Below are positions 1 to 11,437 of a stretch of DNA of 64,000 nt, in pieces. The DNA is taken from contig NZ_KQ947378.1 in the NCBI RefSeq assembly GCF_001484765.1, positions 241,789 to 305,788 of the forward strand, in the 5' to 3' direction. The position numbers and the translations under genes are program-made. Numbering within the stretch: the stretch's first letter is position 1; every line of letters starts with the position of its first letter. The notes under the pieces were generated by a model, which saw only the letters and a program-made list of their open reading frames with translations, did no database searches and was not told where the DNA came from. The stretch comes from Entomohabitans teleogrylli (GTDB lineage: Bacteria; Pseudomonadota; Gammaproteobacteria; Enterobacterales; Enterobacteriaceae).

Positions 1-1391
<1,391 letters not shown>

Positions 1392-1648
1392 AAGACGGTA
1401 TCCACACTAAAGTCATTAGGGTTGGTATCGGTCGGCGAAACCGCCAACTTTGTGTAACAAGGGCCTGCTTATATTAGTGCCGCTGCCCTTCAGTGCGGCT
1501 TTCGGGTTTTCCCGAGTCATAATCGGCAGTTAAGCCGAGGAATTCTGTGCCGCCACGGCATTTACATCTGGACGCCAGCCCGGCTCTCCACGTATGTTAT
1601 AAGCCGTGGAAATCTTTGCCTTACCGGCGCCGGCCTGCGGCGCTGTAA

Positions 1649-3394
1649 CTATTTTTTGGCGCGCGCCTGCGTAATGACGCGCACTTCTTCCCGCTCTGCC
1701 GGGGTTAACCCCTGGGTCCGCGAACGGGCAATCAATTCGTTTAACCGCTGCTCAAGCGCTGAGTCAAACAGGTGATCCAGCGCATCAGTGAACGTTTTTT
1801 CTGCAATGTCCTTATCTGCTATATCGTCCCATGTCGCCAGTTTTTCAAGGGTGGCAGCCTCATTTTTGCCGCGATAGTGTTCAAGAATCTGTCCAGTGCT
1901 CATCCCGGGATGAGCAATACACAGCTCGACAAGCTCGCTAAACAATTGCAGCCCCGGCATTTTTTCCTGCTCCAGTCCTGCCAGCGGCGGTACCAGAGCG
2001 GCCAGGGTCGGATTCTGCACCAGCAATCCTATCAGTATACGCATGGTTGTGCGTTTTAGCTGCGGAACCGGGCGCGGCGCGCTGTTTTCCGCCAGCTTCG
2101 GCATTAAGCGATCGAGCTGAGCGTCGTCAAAAATCCCCAGCTTGTTGCCCAGTTCCTGGCGCAGATAAATGCGCAACGTTTCTCCCGGTACCTGGCTTAT
2201 CAGGGGCAGCGCCAGCGCGCTGAGCCGGGTCGTGCCGTCCGGCGTACTCATATCCACCTGCGGCAGCAGGCTGTTAAATAAAAACGTCGACAGCGGTAGC
2301 GCTTTGTCCATACGCGCTTCAAAAGCCGCTTTACCCTCTTTGCGCACCAGGGTATCCGGATCTTCGCCCTCCGGCAGGAACATAAACCGTAGCTGGCGGC
2401 CATCGCTCATGTACGGCAGGGCGGTTTCCAGCGCCCGCCATGCCGCGTCCCGACCCGCCCGGTCGCCGTCATAACAGCAGATCACGTTATTGGTCACGCG
2501 AAACAGCAACTGAATATGATCGGCAGTGGTTGAGGTCCCGAGCGACGCGACGGCATAGTTAATGTCGTACTGCGCCAGGGCGACCACATCCATATAACCT
2601 TCTACCACCAGTAATCTGGGGGGCTCCGGCGTATGCTGCTGTGCTTCATAAAGGCCATACAACTGGCGGCCTTTATGGAAAATATCGGTTTCCGGCGAGT
2701 TCAGATACTTAGGCAACGCATCGCCCAACACGCGCCCGCCGAAGCCAATGACTCGCCCGCGCTTATCGCGGATCGGAAACATTACCCGTTCGCGGAAGCG
2801 GTCATAACTGCGGCCCTGGTCATTGGTGACCAGCATACCGGCGTCCGTCAGGGCCTGGCGATTTTCGCTGTTGCCGCCGAAACGACGCAAAACGTTGTCC
2901 CACCCCGGCGGGGCATAGCCAATAGCGAAACGCTGAATCACTTCCGGACTCATCCCGCGCTTTGCCAGATACTGACGGGCGTTTTCGGCGTTCTGCTGCG
3001 CCAGCGATTGCTGGTAAAACGCGTTCAGTCCGTCCATCAACTGGTAAAGGCTTTGCCGCTGGTGGCGCTCTATCTGGCTCGGCCCATTGCCCGCTTCAAA
3101 GGGCACTTCCAGGTTATGCATTGCCGCCAGTTCTTCAACGCATTCGACAAACTCCAGCTTGTCGTAGTTCATCAGAAAATCGATGGCGTTACCGTGGGCG
3201 CCGCAGCCGAAGCAGTGGTAAAACTGCTTCTCACCGTTGACGGTGAAAGAAGGGGTCTTCTCATTATGGAAGGGACAACACGCATGATAGTTCTTGCCCT
3301 GCTTTTTGAGCTTCACCCGTGCGTCGATAAGGTCGACGATATCGGTGCGAGCCAGCAGGTCATTGATAAAGACGCGTGGGATTCGTCCAGCCAT
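1649..3394 (-). CDS. dnaG: DNA primase
   Basis: Synthesises RNA primers at the replication fork with DnaB helicase. The product is 581 residues, the usual enterobacterial length. The N-terminal CHC2 zinc-binding domain is visible (C40, H43, C61, C64, in CCPFHNEKTPSF and CFGCGAHG). The TOPRIM catalytic core follows, with LLVVEGYMDV at about 260 and the acidic YDGDRAGRDA motif at about 310. The C-terminal DnaB-interaction domain makes up the rest. It is the middle gene of the macromolecular synthesis operon, downstream of rpsU and of a weak terminator that normally keeps primase levels far below those of S21. ATG start at 3394; no sign of damage. Confidence 0.98.
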   Translation of the reverse strand: MAGRIPRVFINDLLARTDIVDLIDARVKLKKQGKNYHACCPFHNEKTPSFTVNGEKQFYHCFGCGAHGNAIDFLMNYDKLEFVECVEELAAMHNLEVPFEAGNGPSQIERHQRQSLYQLMDGLNAFYQQSLAQQNAENARQYLAKRGMSPEVIQRFAIGYAPPGWDNVLRRFGGNSENRQALTDAGMLVTNDQGRSYDRFRERVMFPIRDKRGRVIGFGGRVLGDALPKYLNSPETDIFHKGRQLYGLYEAQQHTPEPPRLLVVEGYMDVVALAQYDINYAVASLGTSTTADHIQLLFRVTNNVICCYDGDRAGRDAAWRALETALPYMSDGRQLRFMFLPEGEDPDTLVRKEGKAAFEARMDKALPLSTFLFNSLLPQVDMSTPDGTTRLSALALPLISQVPGETLRIYLRQELGNKLGIFDDAQLDRLMPKLAENSAPRPVPQLKRTTMRILIGLLVQNPTLAALVPPLAGLEQEKMPGLQLFSELVELCIAHPGMSTGQILEHYRGKNEAATLEKLATWDDIADKDIAEKTFTDALDHLFDSALEQRLNELIARSRTQGLTPAEREEVRVITQARAKK

Positions 3395-3478
3395 AAGCCC
3401 CGTTTTGTTAGCTTATAAACGAGAACAAGCCGCGCATTCCTTTCGGAAGCACGGCCTTTATAACTACAACTCGGTCTG

Positions 3479-3498
3479 AAAAGAGGGGAAAAACCCTC
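3479..3498 (-). terminator. Leaky terminator between rpsU and dnaG
   Basis: On the minus strand a 5-bp GAGGG/CCCTC stem with a 6-nt loop is followed by TTTT, just after the rpsU stop. It sits where the partial terminator T1 of this operon is known in E. coli, so most transcripts should end after rpsU and a minority continue into dnaG-rpoD. The stem is short, consistent with read-through. Confidence 0.6.
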
Positions 3499-3504
3499 CG
3501 CAGA

Positions 3505-3820
<316 letters not shown>

Positions 3821-3909
3821 GCACCGCCAGGGCAAGAAAGCGGCTTTATTGCTTCACCCCTGTCCAGGGGGGCAGAGTATACACGCCGGCGCTGAAAAGT
3901 GCGCAAGGT

Positions 3910-3938
3910 TTTACAATATTGCCGCTAAGGCATACACT
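3910..3938 (+). promoter_or_regulatory. Probable tsaD promoter
   Basis: TTTACA (3910-3915), a 17-bp spacer and TACACT (3933-3938) lie 27 bp before the tsaD start codon. Hexamer matches and spacing are good for sigma-70. The implied leader is short. Confidence 0.5.
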
Positions 3939-3965
3939 GCGCGCCGGGTAAAAGAGGTAAAAGTG

Positions 3966-4979
3966 ATGCGTGTACTGGGTATTGAAACTTCCTGTGATGA
4001 AACCGGCATCGCCATCTACGACGATGCGCGCGGTCTGTTGGCCAACCAGCTATATAGCCAGGTGAAACTGCATGCCGATTACGGCGGTGTGGTGCCGGAA
4101 CTGGCGTCCCGGGACCACGTACGCAAGACCGTACCGTTGATTCAGGCGGCGCTAAAAGAGGCCGGATTGACAGCAAAAGATATCGACGGCGTGGCTTACA
4201 CGGCCGGTCCAGGCTTGGTGGGCGCGCTGCTGGTGGGGGCCACGGTCGGCCGGGCGCTGGCATTCGCCTGGGATGTGCCGGCGGTGCCGGTGCACCATAT
4301 GGAAGGGCACCTGCTGGCGCCGATGCTGGAAGAAAATCCCCCCGAATTTCCGTTTGTCGCTCTGCTGGTGTCCGGCGGCCATACGCAATTGATTAGCGTA
4401 ACCGGCATCGGTCACTATGAACTGCTGGGCGAGTCTATTGATGATGCGGCGGGGGAGGCCTTTGATAAGACGGCCAAACTGCTGGGGCTGGATTATCCGG
4501 GCGGGCCGTTGCTGTCGAAACTGGCCGCTCAGGGAACGCCCGGGCGTTTTACCTTCCCGCGGCCTATGACCGATCGCCCGGGACTGGATTTCAGTTTCTC
4601 CGGCCTGAAAACGTTTGCGGCTAACACCATCCGCGACAGCGGCACAGACGATCAAACTCGCGCTGATATCGCCCGCGCGTTCGAAGACGCAGTGGTAGAC
4701 ACCCTGATGATTAAGTGCAAACGGGCGCTGGATCAGAGCGGATTTACACGCCTGGTGATGGCCGGCGGCGTCAGCGCCAACCGCACGCTGCGGGCCAGGC
4801 TCGCCGGGATGATGACGAAGCGCCGCGGCGAGGTGTTCTATGCCCGGCCTGAGTTTTGTACCGATAACGGCGCGATGATCGCTTATGCCGGTATGGTACG
4901 GCTGAAGGCCGTAGGCGGCACAGATCTGAGCGTCAGCGTTCGTCCGCGCTGGCCGCTGGCGGAACTGCCCGCCGCCTGA
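3966..4979 (+). CDS. tsaD: tRNA N6-adenosine threonylcarbamoyltransferase
   Basis: Catalytic subunit of the complex (with TsaB and TsaE) that transfers the threonylcarbamoyl group to A37 of ANN-decoding tRNAs. The start is ATG at 3966 ([14 protein letters not shown]), giving 337 residues, the family length; upstream in-frame codons would add a non-conserved leader. Visible motifs are the ASKHA fold start GIETSCDET, the metal-binding HMEGH at 111-115, the DFSFSGLKT segment and [11 protein letters not shown] near the C-terminus. Divergent from rpsU, and ended by a strong bidirectional hairpin before ttdT. Confidence 0.98.
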   Translation: MRVLGIETSCDETGIAIYDDARGLLANQLYSQVKLHADYGGVVPELASRDHVRKTVPLIQAALKEAGLTAKDIDGVAYTAGPGLVGALLVGATVGRALAFAWDVPAVPVHHMEGHLLAPMLEENPPEFPFVALLVSGGHTQLISVTGIGHYELLGESIDDAAGEAFDKTAKLLGLDYPGGPLLSKLAAQGTPGRFTFPRPMTDRPGLDFSFSGLKTFAANTIRDSGTDDQTRADIARAFEDAVVDTLMIKCKRALDQSGFTRLVMAGGVSANRTLRARLAGMMTKRRGEVFYARPEFCTDNGAMIAYAGMVRLKAVGGTDLSVSVRPRWPLAELPAA

Positions 4980-5050
4980 TACCGGCCGGTTTTTAAGAGG
5001 ATCCGCCTGCCTGTGGTTACGAAATTTGCGCAGGACTGGTCAGCAATCAG

Positions 5051-5077
5051 AAACCCCATGCCGATGCATGGGGTTTT
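5051..5077. terminator. Bidirectional terminator between tsaD and ttdT
   Basis: An 11-bp perfect stem (AAACCCCATGC with GCATGGGGTTT) and 4-nt CGAT loop, with A and T runs on its flanks, lies between two convergent genes. It can end transcription from either side. Confidence 0.88.
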
Positions 5078-5092
5078 CATTTAGGGCGATCG

Positions 5093-6553
5093 TTACAGCA
5101 CCAATGGCATCCATATCAGCCCGGTGAGCAGCAACAGGAGCAGGAAGGTGATGCCGAACAAAGCCCCCAGCCGCCAGTAATCCGTGGTTGGGAGATAACC
5201 GCTGCCGTAATAGATTGGGCTGGGACCGGTCGCGTAAGGCGTCAGGATGCTGCCCAGGCCGATAGCGGCGCCGACCATCAGGCAGAAGACCGGCAGTGGA
5301 ATTTCCGGCATAGCGATAGCGGCGGCGATCATCATCGGCGCCAGCGCCGAGGTGTAGGCGGTGGCGCTGGCAAAGAAATAGCGCAGCAGATAGAACACGA
5401 CAATCAGCGCTATCATCACCATTGTGGAGGGATAGCCCGCCAGCCCCTGGGCCAGCAACTGGCCGAACCAGGTGATAAATCCGGTATTGTTCAACCCGGT
5501 CGCCAGGGCAATCAGTGACGCCAGCCAGAAAAACACGCTCCAGGCCGATTTATTGCTGATGATATCGTCCCAGCAGATGATACGCATGGTCAGCATCAGC
5601 GCCACCACGCTGTAGCCGACCATTGCGGCATCAATATAGCTACCGCCGAAAATCCACAGCGCCAGAGCGCCGATCATCAGTACCAGCATGCGTTTTTCCC
5701 GGCTGGACAACGGCCCCATTGCCTTTAGCTCCGCTTCCGCCCAGCGGGGAACCTGATCGCCGGATTTTAGCACCGGCGGATAAAGAAGGTATGCCAGCCA
5801 TGGCACCAGCAAAATCAGCGCGATGCTCAGCGGCAACATGCCGAGGAACCAGTCACCCCAGGAAAGGGCGCTGCCAGAGGCGCTCTTCATCAACCCGATC
5901 AACAACAGGTTTGGCGCCATCGCAGTAAGAAAGATAGCGCTGGTCACGCAGTCGGCGGTGATGCCCATCCACATAATATAAGAGCCAATACTGCGCGAGC
6001 TGGCGCTGTTGGGCTGCGAGTCATAGAGCGGCGGCAGGTTGCGGATAATCGGGTAAATAATACCGGCGCCGCGCGCCGAGTTTGACGGGGTGACCGGCGC
6101 CAGCACCAGCTCCGACAGCATCACCGCATAGCCGAGAAACAGTGTGCGGTGGCCCATTTTTTTCACCAGCATCAGGGCGATGCGTCGCCCGAGGCCGGTT
6201 TTTTCATAGCCGGTGCCAAACATAAAGGCGGCGAAAATCAGCCAGATAACCGAGTTGGAAAAGCCGGATACTGCCCAGGAAAGCGCTTTTGAGGTAAATT
6301 TAAAACCGTCCTGCGCCATTTGTTGCGGGCTGAACAGCAGCCACGGCGACAGAATAGCGATAATGGCAATCCCGATCATAGCGACCACGGCGCCAGGCAC
6401 AGGCTCGAGGATCAGCCCGACGATCACGCCGGTAAAAACAGCGAAGTAGAGCCAGGTATGCCTTTCCAGGCCATCGGGCGCCGGGATCAGCGCAATAACG
6501 GCAATCACCAGCAGTGGCGCCAGGTAGCGCCAGTAATCACGTAGAGTAGCCAT
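5093..6553 (-). CDS. ttdT: L-tartrate/succinate antiporter (DASS family)
   Basis: Inner-membrane carrier that imports L-tartrate in exchange for succinate during anaerobic tartrate fermentation. The 486-residue product is almost entirely hydrophobic membrane segments with conserved loops such as LAPVTPSNSARGAGIIYPI and a C-terminal GSILTPYATGPSPIYYGSGY, features of the DASS/CitT family. Length and sequence are very close to E. coli TtdT. It is last of ttdA-ttdB-ttdT, 45 bp after ttdB, as in E. coli, which fixes the substrate better than sequence alone; related CitT-type carriers take other di- or tricarboxylates. Confidence 0.93.
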   Translation of the reverse strand: MATLRDYWRYLAPLLVIAVIALIPAPDGLERHTWLYFAVFTGVIVGLILEPVPGAVVAMIGIAIIAILSPWLLFSPQQMAQDGFKFTSKALSWAVSGFSNSVIWLIFAAFMFGTGYEKTGLGRRIALMLVKKMGHRTLFLGYAVMLSELVLAPVTPSNSARGAGIIYPIIRNLPPLYDSQPNSASSRSIGSYIMWMGITADCVTSAIFLTAMAPNLLLIGLMKSASGSALSWGDWFLGMLPLSIALILLVPWLAYLLYPPVLKSGDQVPRWAEAELKAMGPLSSREKRMLVLMIGALALWIFGGSYIDAAMVGYSVVALMLTMRIICWDDIISNKSAWSVFFWLASLIALATGLNNTGFITWFGQLLAQGLAGYPSTMVMIALIVVFYLLRYFFASATAYTSALAPMMIAAAIAMPEIPLPVFCLMVGAAIGLGSILTPYATGPSPIYYGSGYLPTTDYWRLGALFGITFLLLLLLTGLIWMPLVL

Positions 6554-6598
6554 GGTGTGTCCCTGCTGCGGGGAGAGGCACTCGCCTCTCCGTGACGG

Positions 6599-7204
6599 CT
6601 ATTTGATGTAATGAACGTGCTCGCAGATCTCTTCAACCAGCGGTTCGCGGCGTTCGGCAAATAACTTTTTGTTGTCGGCAATCAGGTTGTTACCCTGGGT
6701 ATCAATCGAGACAATCAGCGGGCCGAACTCTTTCACCCGGCACACCCACAGCGATTCCGGCATACCCAGCTCGGTCCAGTGCACCTCTTCGATTTCTTCA
6801 ACCTGCGTGGCCGCCAGTACCGCGCAGCCGGCGGGAAAGATGACGTGCAGCGCCTTAAACTCCCGGCAACCCTGTTCAGTCAGCGGTCCCATGCCGCCTT
6901 TGCCGACGATTAACCGTACGCCGGTCTGCTCAATAAACTGCTTCTCAAAGGCTTCCATACGCATACTAGTGGTGGGGCCTACAGAGACCATTTCCCATTT
7001 GTCGCCGTTCTGGCGCACTATCGGGCCGGCATGGAAGATGGCTTTACCGCGCAGGTCGTAGGGGATGGGTCTTTTAAGCTCAATCAACCGGCGATGGCAG
7101 ACATCGCGGCAGGTCACCAGTGTGCCGGTCAGGTAAATCACATCGCCGACGCGAATATCCGCCAGATCTTCAGCCTGGATTGGGGTCGTCAGGATCTTTT
7201 TCAT
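6599..7204 (-). CDS. ttdB: L(+)-tartrate dehydratase beta subunit
   Basis: Beta subunit of the iron-sulfur L-tartrate dehydratase that converts L-tartrate to oxaloacetate. The 201-residue length is standard. It belongs to the class I fumarase C-terminal family; [16 protein letters not shown] and the GPTTSMRME segment are visible. It overlaps the end of ttdA by 4 bp, so the two subunits are probably translationally coupled. The oxaloacetate made can be reduced to succinate, the counter-substrate of the downstream TtdT carrier. Confidence 0.96.
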   Translation of the reverse strand: MKKILTTPIQAEDLADIRVGDVIYLTGTLVTCRDVCHRRLIELKRPIPYDLRGKAIFHAGPIVRQNGDKWEMVSVGPTTSMRMEAFEKQFIEQTGVRLIVGKGGMGPLTEQGCREFKALHVIFPAGCAVLAATQVEEIEEVHWTELGMPESLWVCRVKEFGPLIVSIDTQGNNLIADNKKLFAERREPLVEEICEHVHYIK

Positions 7205-8109
7205 AGCGCGCTCCGGGTATGTGACAGGTTTTCAAAGGACAGGTCGGCATGGACCAGCAGGGTGCCGCGGCGATGCGCCCAGCAGCCGGTGGAGACGGCA
7301 ACGCCGATAGTGGAAGGGTGGCGGGCGGCGGATTCAATATGTACCCCCATCACCGAGCTATTTCCGGTGAGGCCTTGTGGGCCGATGCCCAGTTTGTTGA
7401 GCCCCTCCTCCAGGCGTAGCTCCAGTTCGGCAGCCTTCGGGTTGGGATGGCGTGAACCAATCGGGCGCAAAATCGCCTTGCGTGACAGTACGGCGGCGGT
7501 TTCCACCGAGGTGGCGATGCCGACGCCGACCAGTACCGGCGGGCAGGCATTGACCGCCAGCGTGGAGATATTTTCAAATACAAATCTGACTACACCTTCA
7601 TAGCCTTCGGAAGGCATCAGTACTTTGGAACGACCGGGCAGGGTGCAGCCGCCGCCGGCCATATAGACCTCGATCTCCGCGTCCTCTCCGTCGGGCACAA
7701 TATCCCAGGTGACCCACGGTACGCCGCTGCCGGTATTCTTACCGGTATTCACTTCGTCAAAAATCTCGACGGCGTTATGACGCAGCGGCGCTTTCACTGT
7801 GGCTTCTTCCACGGCCCGCTTCAGAATGGCCTGCAATTCGCCAAGCAGAGGAAAGCGGGCGCCGACCTTGACGAAAAACATGATCTCCCCGGTGTCCTGG
7901 CAGGCGGGACGATTCAGGTCGATGGCTTTTTGCATATTGTCGAACATGGTGTGATAGATAATTTTCCCCATGTCCGAGGTTTCGGCATCGCGCAACTGCT
8001 TGAGTTTATCCACCACATCGTCGGGCATACGGGTGGATATCATGGCGGTAAAGTCGGCGACAATTTGCGTCAGTTTACCGATCGCTTGCTGATTATTTTG
8101 TGGGTTCAT
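7201..8109 (-). CDS. ttdA: L(+)-tartrate dehydratase alpha subunit
   Basis: Alpha, [4Fe-4S]-cluster-carrying subunit of L-tartrate dehydratase, working with TtdB. The 302-residue product has the fumarase/tartrate dehydratase N-terminal domain with conserved cysteines in [20 protein letters not shown] and [10 protein letters not shown], the presumed cluster ligands, plus [14 protein letters not shown]. The enzyme class is oxygen-sensitive, which fits anaerobic use. First gene of ttdABT, divergent from the regulator ttdR across 239 bp. Confidence 0.96.
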   Translation of the reverse strand: MNPQNNQQAIGKLTQIVADFTAMISTRMPDDVVDKLKQLRDAETSDMGKIIYHTMFDNMQKAIDLNRPACQDTGEIMFFVKVGARFPLLGELQAILKRAVEEATVKAPLRHNAVEIFDEVNTGKNTGSGVPWVTWDIVPDGEDAEIEVYMAGGGCTLPGRSKVLMPSEGYEGVVRFVFENISTLAVNACPPVLVGVGIATSVETAAVLSRKAILRPIGSRHPNPKAAELELRLEEGLNKLGIGPQGLTGNSSVMGVHIESAARHPSTIGVAVSTGCWAHRRGTLLVHADLSFENLSHTRSAL

Positions 8110-8172
8110 GACATTGCTCCAGTATTATTAATCCATCTGGATGAAAAGAAATAAAAAAGCTGAAATTAAACT

Positions 8173-8199
8173 ACCACTGAAAGAGTGGTTTTTTATTTT
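8173..8199 (+). terminator. Terminator-like hairpin inside the ttdA-ttdR divergent region
   Basis: ACCACT-GAAAG-AGTGGT (6-bp stem, 5-nt loop) is followed on the plus strand by TTTTTATTTT. It has the shape of an intrinsic terminator pointing toward ttdR, although no plus-strand gene ends here. It may trim the ttdR leader or stop transcripts antisense to the ttdA leader. Confidence 0.45.
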
Positions 8200-8348
8200 C
8201 TGCGGCTGTGAATATTCAATTAACGATTCGTGAATTCACCTGTCGGCGCGAGAAAAACAGCGCCTGGGATCTACAAAATTGAGCAAGGCCAAAGTTAGCG
8301 TATCGGGCAGGACGTAAACTGCCCTCAGTCGATTTTGAGGGATATGCC

Positions 8349-9308
8349 ATGGTAATTGCGCAATACCCGTTGCCGAAAGATCTTCAGGTGCTGGTGGAGA
8401 TTGTCCATACCGGAAGCTTCAGCGGCGCCGCGGAAAAGCTCGGCCAGACGCCAGCCTTTGTGACCAAGCGGATCCAAATCCTTGAGTCATCGCTGGGGGC
8501 AACCCTGATTAACCGATCGGCGCGCGGCGTGACGCTGACCGAGAGCGGCAGGCGCTGCTATGAGCAGGGGCTGGATATCCTGACCCGGCTGCAGGTGCTG
8601 GTGGAAGACGTGACCAGGATTAAGACCCGGCCAGAGGGGTTGATACGCATCGGCTGCAGTTTTGGTTTTGGCCGGACCTTTATTGCTCCGGCGATCACCG
8701 AATTAATGCGTTTATATCCGGAACTGCAGGTGCACTTTGAATTATTCGATCGGCAGATTGACTTAAGCCGCGATAATATTGACCTGGATATCCGCATTAA
8801 TGACGAAATACCTCAGCATTATATTGCTCATCTGCTGGCAAAGAATAATCGCATATTATGCGCCGCCCCGGCGTATCTGGAAAAAAATCCGCCGCCGGCG
8901 TCGCTGGTCGAGTTACCGGCCCATGACTGCCTGGTGACGAAAGAGCGGGATATGACCCACGGCGTCTGGGAGCTGGACAACGGCGCAGAGAAAAGATCGG
9001 TGAAGGTCTCCGGCCATCTTTCCTCCAACAGCGGTGAAATTGTGCTGCGCTGGGCGCTGGAAGGTAAAGGCATCATGCTGCGTTCCGAATGGGACGTGCT
9101 GCCGTTTCTGGATTCCGGGGAACTGGTGCGGGTACTACCGGGCTATGCGCAAAGCGCCAATATCTGGGCGGTGTATCAGGAGCCGCTGTATCGTAGCGTG
9201 AAACTGCGGGTGTGCGTTGAATTTCTGGCGGAATACTGCCAGCGTTTCCTTGGGACGTCGAATGAGGTCTATCAGCCGCAGCCTGGCGCGGCGAACCTTA
9301 TCCGCTAG
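8349..9308 (+). CDS. ttdR: LysR-type activator of tartrate genes
   Basis: LysR-family regulator of 319 residues (family about 310). The N-terminal winged helix-turn-helix is clear ([20 protein letters not shown] ... residues 12-70), followed by an effector-binding domain with [18 protein letters not shown]. Its position divergent from ttdABT matches TtdR, which in E. coli activates the ttd genes with tartrate under anaerobic conditions. Start ATG at 8349 follows TGAGGGATATGCC. The C-terminus is slightly longer than the usual protein. Its function here is inferred from context plus similarity. Confidence 0.92.
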   Translation: MVIAQYPLPKDLQVLVEIVHTGSFSGAAEKLGQTPAFVTKRIQILESSLGATLINRSARGVTLTESGRRCYEQGLDILTRLQVLVEDVTRIKTRPEGLIRIGCSFGFGRTFIAPAITELMRLYPELQVHFELFDRQIDLSRDNIDLDIRINDEIPQHYIAHLLAKNNRILCAAPAYLEKNPPPASLVELPAHDCLVTKERDMTHGVWELDNGAEKRSVKVSGHLSSNSGEIVLRWALEGKGIMLRSEWDVLPFLDSGELVRVLPGYAQSANIWAVYQEPLYRSVKLRVCVEFLAEYCQRFLGTSNEVYQPQPGAANLIR

Positions 9309-9331
9309 CGCTGTAGCCGGAAGGTCGGCGA

Positions 9332-9952
9332 CTACTTATCCTGCTCCGGCGCTTTCTTTTTACGCAGTTTTTTCCAGATTCGAGTCTCCTGGCCGCGCCA
9401 CAGCCGCTGGATATTATCGTGATGGCGAATCAGGATCAGGCACGACAGCATGGCGACCGGGAAGGTGAACTGGGGTTTAAACCACCAGACGTAGAACGGC
9501 GCGACCAGCGCGCTGATGATAGCCCCAAGTGACGAATAACCGCTGAGTAGCACCGTTAGCAGCCAGGTGCCGGCCATTACACCGGTCAAATCCCAGCCGA
9601 TCGGGGCAATGGCGCCGAAGGCGGTAGCCACCCCTTTTCCGCCTTTGAAATGGAAGAAAACCGGCCAGATGTGGCCCAGACAGGCGGCGATCGCCACCAG
9701 CCCCAGCCAGAAAGGCGTCAGGCCTATCAGATAAGATATCCAGACCGGCAGCATGCCTTTCAGAATATCAAAAATCAGTACCGTGACGGCGGCGCCTTTA
9801 CCGCCAATACGTAGCACATTGGTGGCTCCCGGGTTGCCGGAGCCGCTTTCCCGCGGATCGGGTAAACCGGCGATACGGCAGACCAGAATGGCGCTGGATA
9901 TCGAGCCGCAAAGGTACGCAAGGATAATCATGCCTGGCGCGATTGCACTCAT
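9332..9952 (-). CDS. plsY: Acyl-phosphate:glycerol-3-phosphate acyltransferase
   Basis: Integral inner-membrane enzyme that acylates glycerol-3-phosphate using acyl-phosphate, the first step of phospholipid synthesis. The start is ATG at 9952 ([10 protein letters not shown]), giving 206 residues, the family size; a longer upstream reading would run into folB promoter DNA. Three conserved cytoplasmic motifs are seen: [32 protein letters not shown] and the C-terminal [15 protein letters not shown]. Divergent from folB. ttdR ends 23 bp beyond its stop on the opposite strand. Confidence 0.97.
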   Translation of the reverse strand: MSAIAPGMIILAYLCGSISSAILVCRIAGLPDPRESGSGNPGATNVLRIGGKGAAVTVLIFDILKGMLPVWISYLIGLTPFWLGLVAIAACLGHIWPVFFHFKGGKGVATAFGAIAPIGWDLTGVMAGTWLLTVLLSGYSSLGAIISALVAPFYVWWFKPQFTFPVAMLSCLILIRHHDNIQRLWRGQETRIWKKLRKKKAPEQDK

Positions 9953-10058
9953 AACGCTGTTCCGTTGTGAAAATGTCGTTTTATATTCAGCATCTGTGGA
10001 TAATACGCATATTTTGCCGGAAGTGGTATCCGGTTGGGCTAAAAAGCGGGTGGACGTG

Positions 10059-10427
10059 ATGGACATTGTATTTATAGAGCAACTTTCGGTAATCACCACG
10101 ATTGGTGTTTATGACTGGGAGCAAACCATTGAGCAGCGCCTGGTGTTCGATATCGAAATCGCCTGGGATAACCGCAAAGCGGCCGGCAGCGACGACGTTA
10201 AAGATTGTCTTAGTTATGCAGATGTCTGCGAGGCGGTGGTTGAGCATGTCGAAGGGGGGCGTTTTGCGCTGGTGGAACGGGTCGCGGAAGAGGTAGCGCA
10301 ATTATTGTTGGCCCGCTTTAACGCTCCGCGGGTGAAAATTAAAGTCAGCAAACCCGGCGCGGTGGCCCGCGCGGCGAACGTCGGCGTACTCATTGAGCGT
10401 GTAAATAGTGGAATTCCTCCGAAATAA
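10059..10427 (+). CDS. folB: Dihydroneopterin aldolase
   Basis: Cytosolic enzyme of folate synthesis that cleaves (and epimerises) 7,8-dihydroneopterin to 6-hydroxymethyl-dihydropterin and glycolaldehyde. The 122-residue product from ATG 10059 ([21 protein letters not shown]) is full length and shows the conserved E of GVYDWEQ, the YADVCEAV helix and KVSKPGAV near the end. The frame stays open upstream, but nothing there is conserved. Divergent from plsY across 106 bp. Confidence 0.97.
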   Translation: MDIVFIEQLSVITTIGVYDWEQTIEQRLVFDIEIAWDNRKAAGSDDVKDCLSYADVCEAVVEHVEGGRFALVERVAEEVAQLLLARFNAPRVKIKVSKPGAVARAANVGVLIERVNSGIPPK

Positions 10428-10606
10428 CGTCATCTTTATTAAACAAAATCCGCATATGCTGGTCTTAACGCCAGACTGTGTGGCTTAAGCCATCCGCTGC
10501 GCCGGTGTTTCTCCGTCTGGTGGTATATTCGTGAGCGCGGTTTTTTATTTTTTGCGGTCAGCGTTGTTATGACCGTTTTTTGTTCGGAACGACTGAGGTT
10601 TTATTA

Positions 10607-11425
10607 ATGGGTGATATGCATTCGCTGCTGGTGGCGGCGATACTTGGGATCGTTGAGGGATTAACGGAGTTTTTGCCGGTTTCGTCCACCGGTCATATGA
10701 TCATCGTCGGCCATCTGCTGGGCTTTGAGGGCGACACCGCTGAAACCTTTGAAGTGGTGATCCAACTGGGGTCGATTCTCGCCGTGGTGGTGATGTTCTG
10801 GCGGCGTCTGTTTGGCCTGATCGGTATTCATTTCGGCAGGCCGCCTCATGAGGGTTCCGGCTCCAGGCGCTTATCTCTGATTCATATCATCCTCGGTATG
10901 ATCCCGGCGGTGGTGCTGGGACTGATTTTCCACGATACCATTAAGTCGCTGTTTAACCCGGTCAACGTGATGTATGCCCTGGTGGTTGGCGGCCTGTTGC
11001 TGATCGCCGCTGAAGTGCTGAAACCGAAAGTACCGCGAGCGGCAGGGCTGGACGATATGACCTACCGGCAGGCGTTTATGGTTGGCTGCTTTCAGTGCCT
11101 GGCGCTGTGGCCCGGGTTCTCTCGTTCCGGCGCCACCATTTCCGGCGGGATGCTGATGGGGGTGAGCCGCTATGCGGCGTCCGAATTCTCTTTCCTGCTG
11201 GCGGTGCCGATGATGATGGGCGCTACTGCGCTGGATCTCTACAAAAGCATCGATTTTTTGACCATGGCCGATGTACCAATGTTTGCTGTGGGCTTTGTGA
11301 TGGCCTTTATCGTGGCGCTGATCGCGATTAAAACCTTCCTGCAGCTCATCAAGCGCGTCTCTTTCATTCCTTTCGCCATTTACCGCTTTGTGGTTGCCGC
11401 AGCGGTATGGGTGGTCTTTATGTAA
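10607..11425 (+). CDS. uppP: Undecaprenyl-diphosphatase
   Basis: Inner-membrane phosphatase that recycles undecaprenyl pyrophosphate to the carrier lipid used for peptidoglycan; overexpression gives bacitracin resistance (older name bacA). 272 residues from ATG 10607 with about eight membrane helices. Both signature motifs are intact: [14 protein letters not shown] near the N-terminus and [13 protein letters not shown] in the middle. Start chosen to match MxDMHSLL of the family. 179 bp separate it from folB; cca converges 12 bp after its stop. Confidence 0.98.
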   Translation: MGDMHSLLVAAILGIVEGLTEFLPVSSTGHMIIVGHLLGFEGDTAETFEVVIQLGSILAVVVMFWRRLFGLIGIHFGRPPHEGSGSRRLSLIHIILGMIPAVVLGLIFHDTIKSLFNPVNVMYALVVGGLLLIAAEVLKPKVPRAAGLDDMTYRQAFMVGCFQCLALWPGFSRSGATISGGMLMGVSRYAASEFSFLLAVPMMMGATALDLYKSIDFLTMADVPMFAVGFVMAFIVALIAIKTFLQLIKRVSFIPFAIYRFVVAAAVWVVFM

Positions 11426-11437
11426 CCGCCCTGGCCC

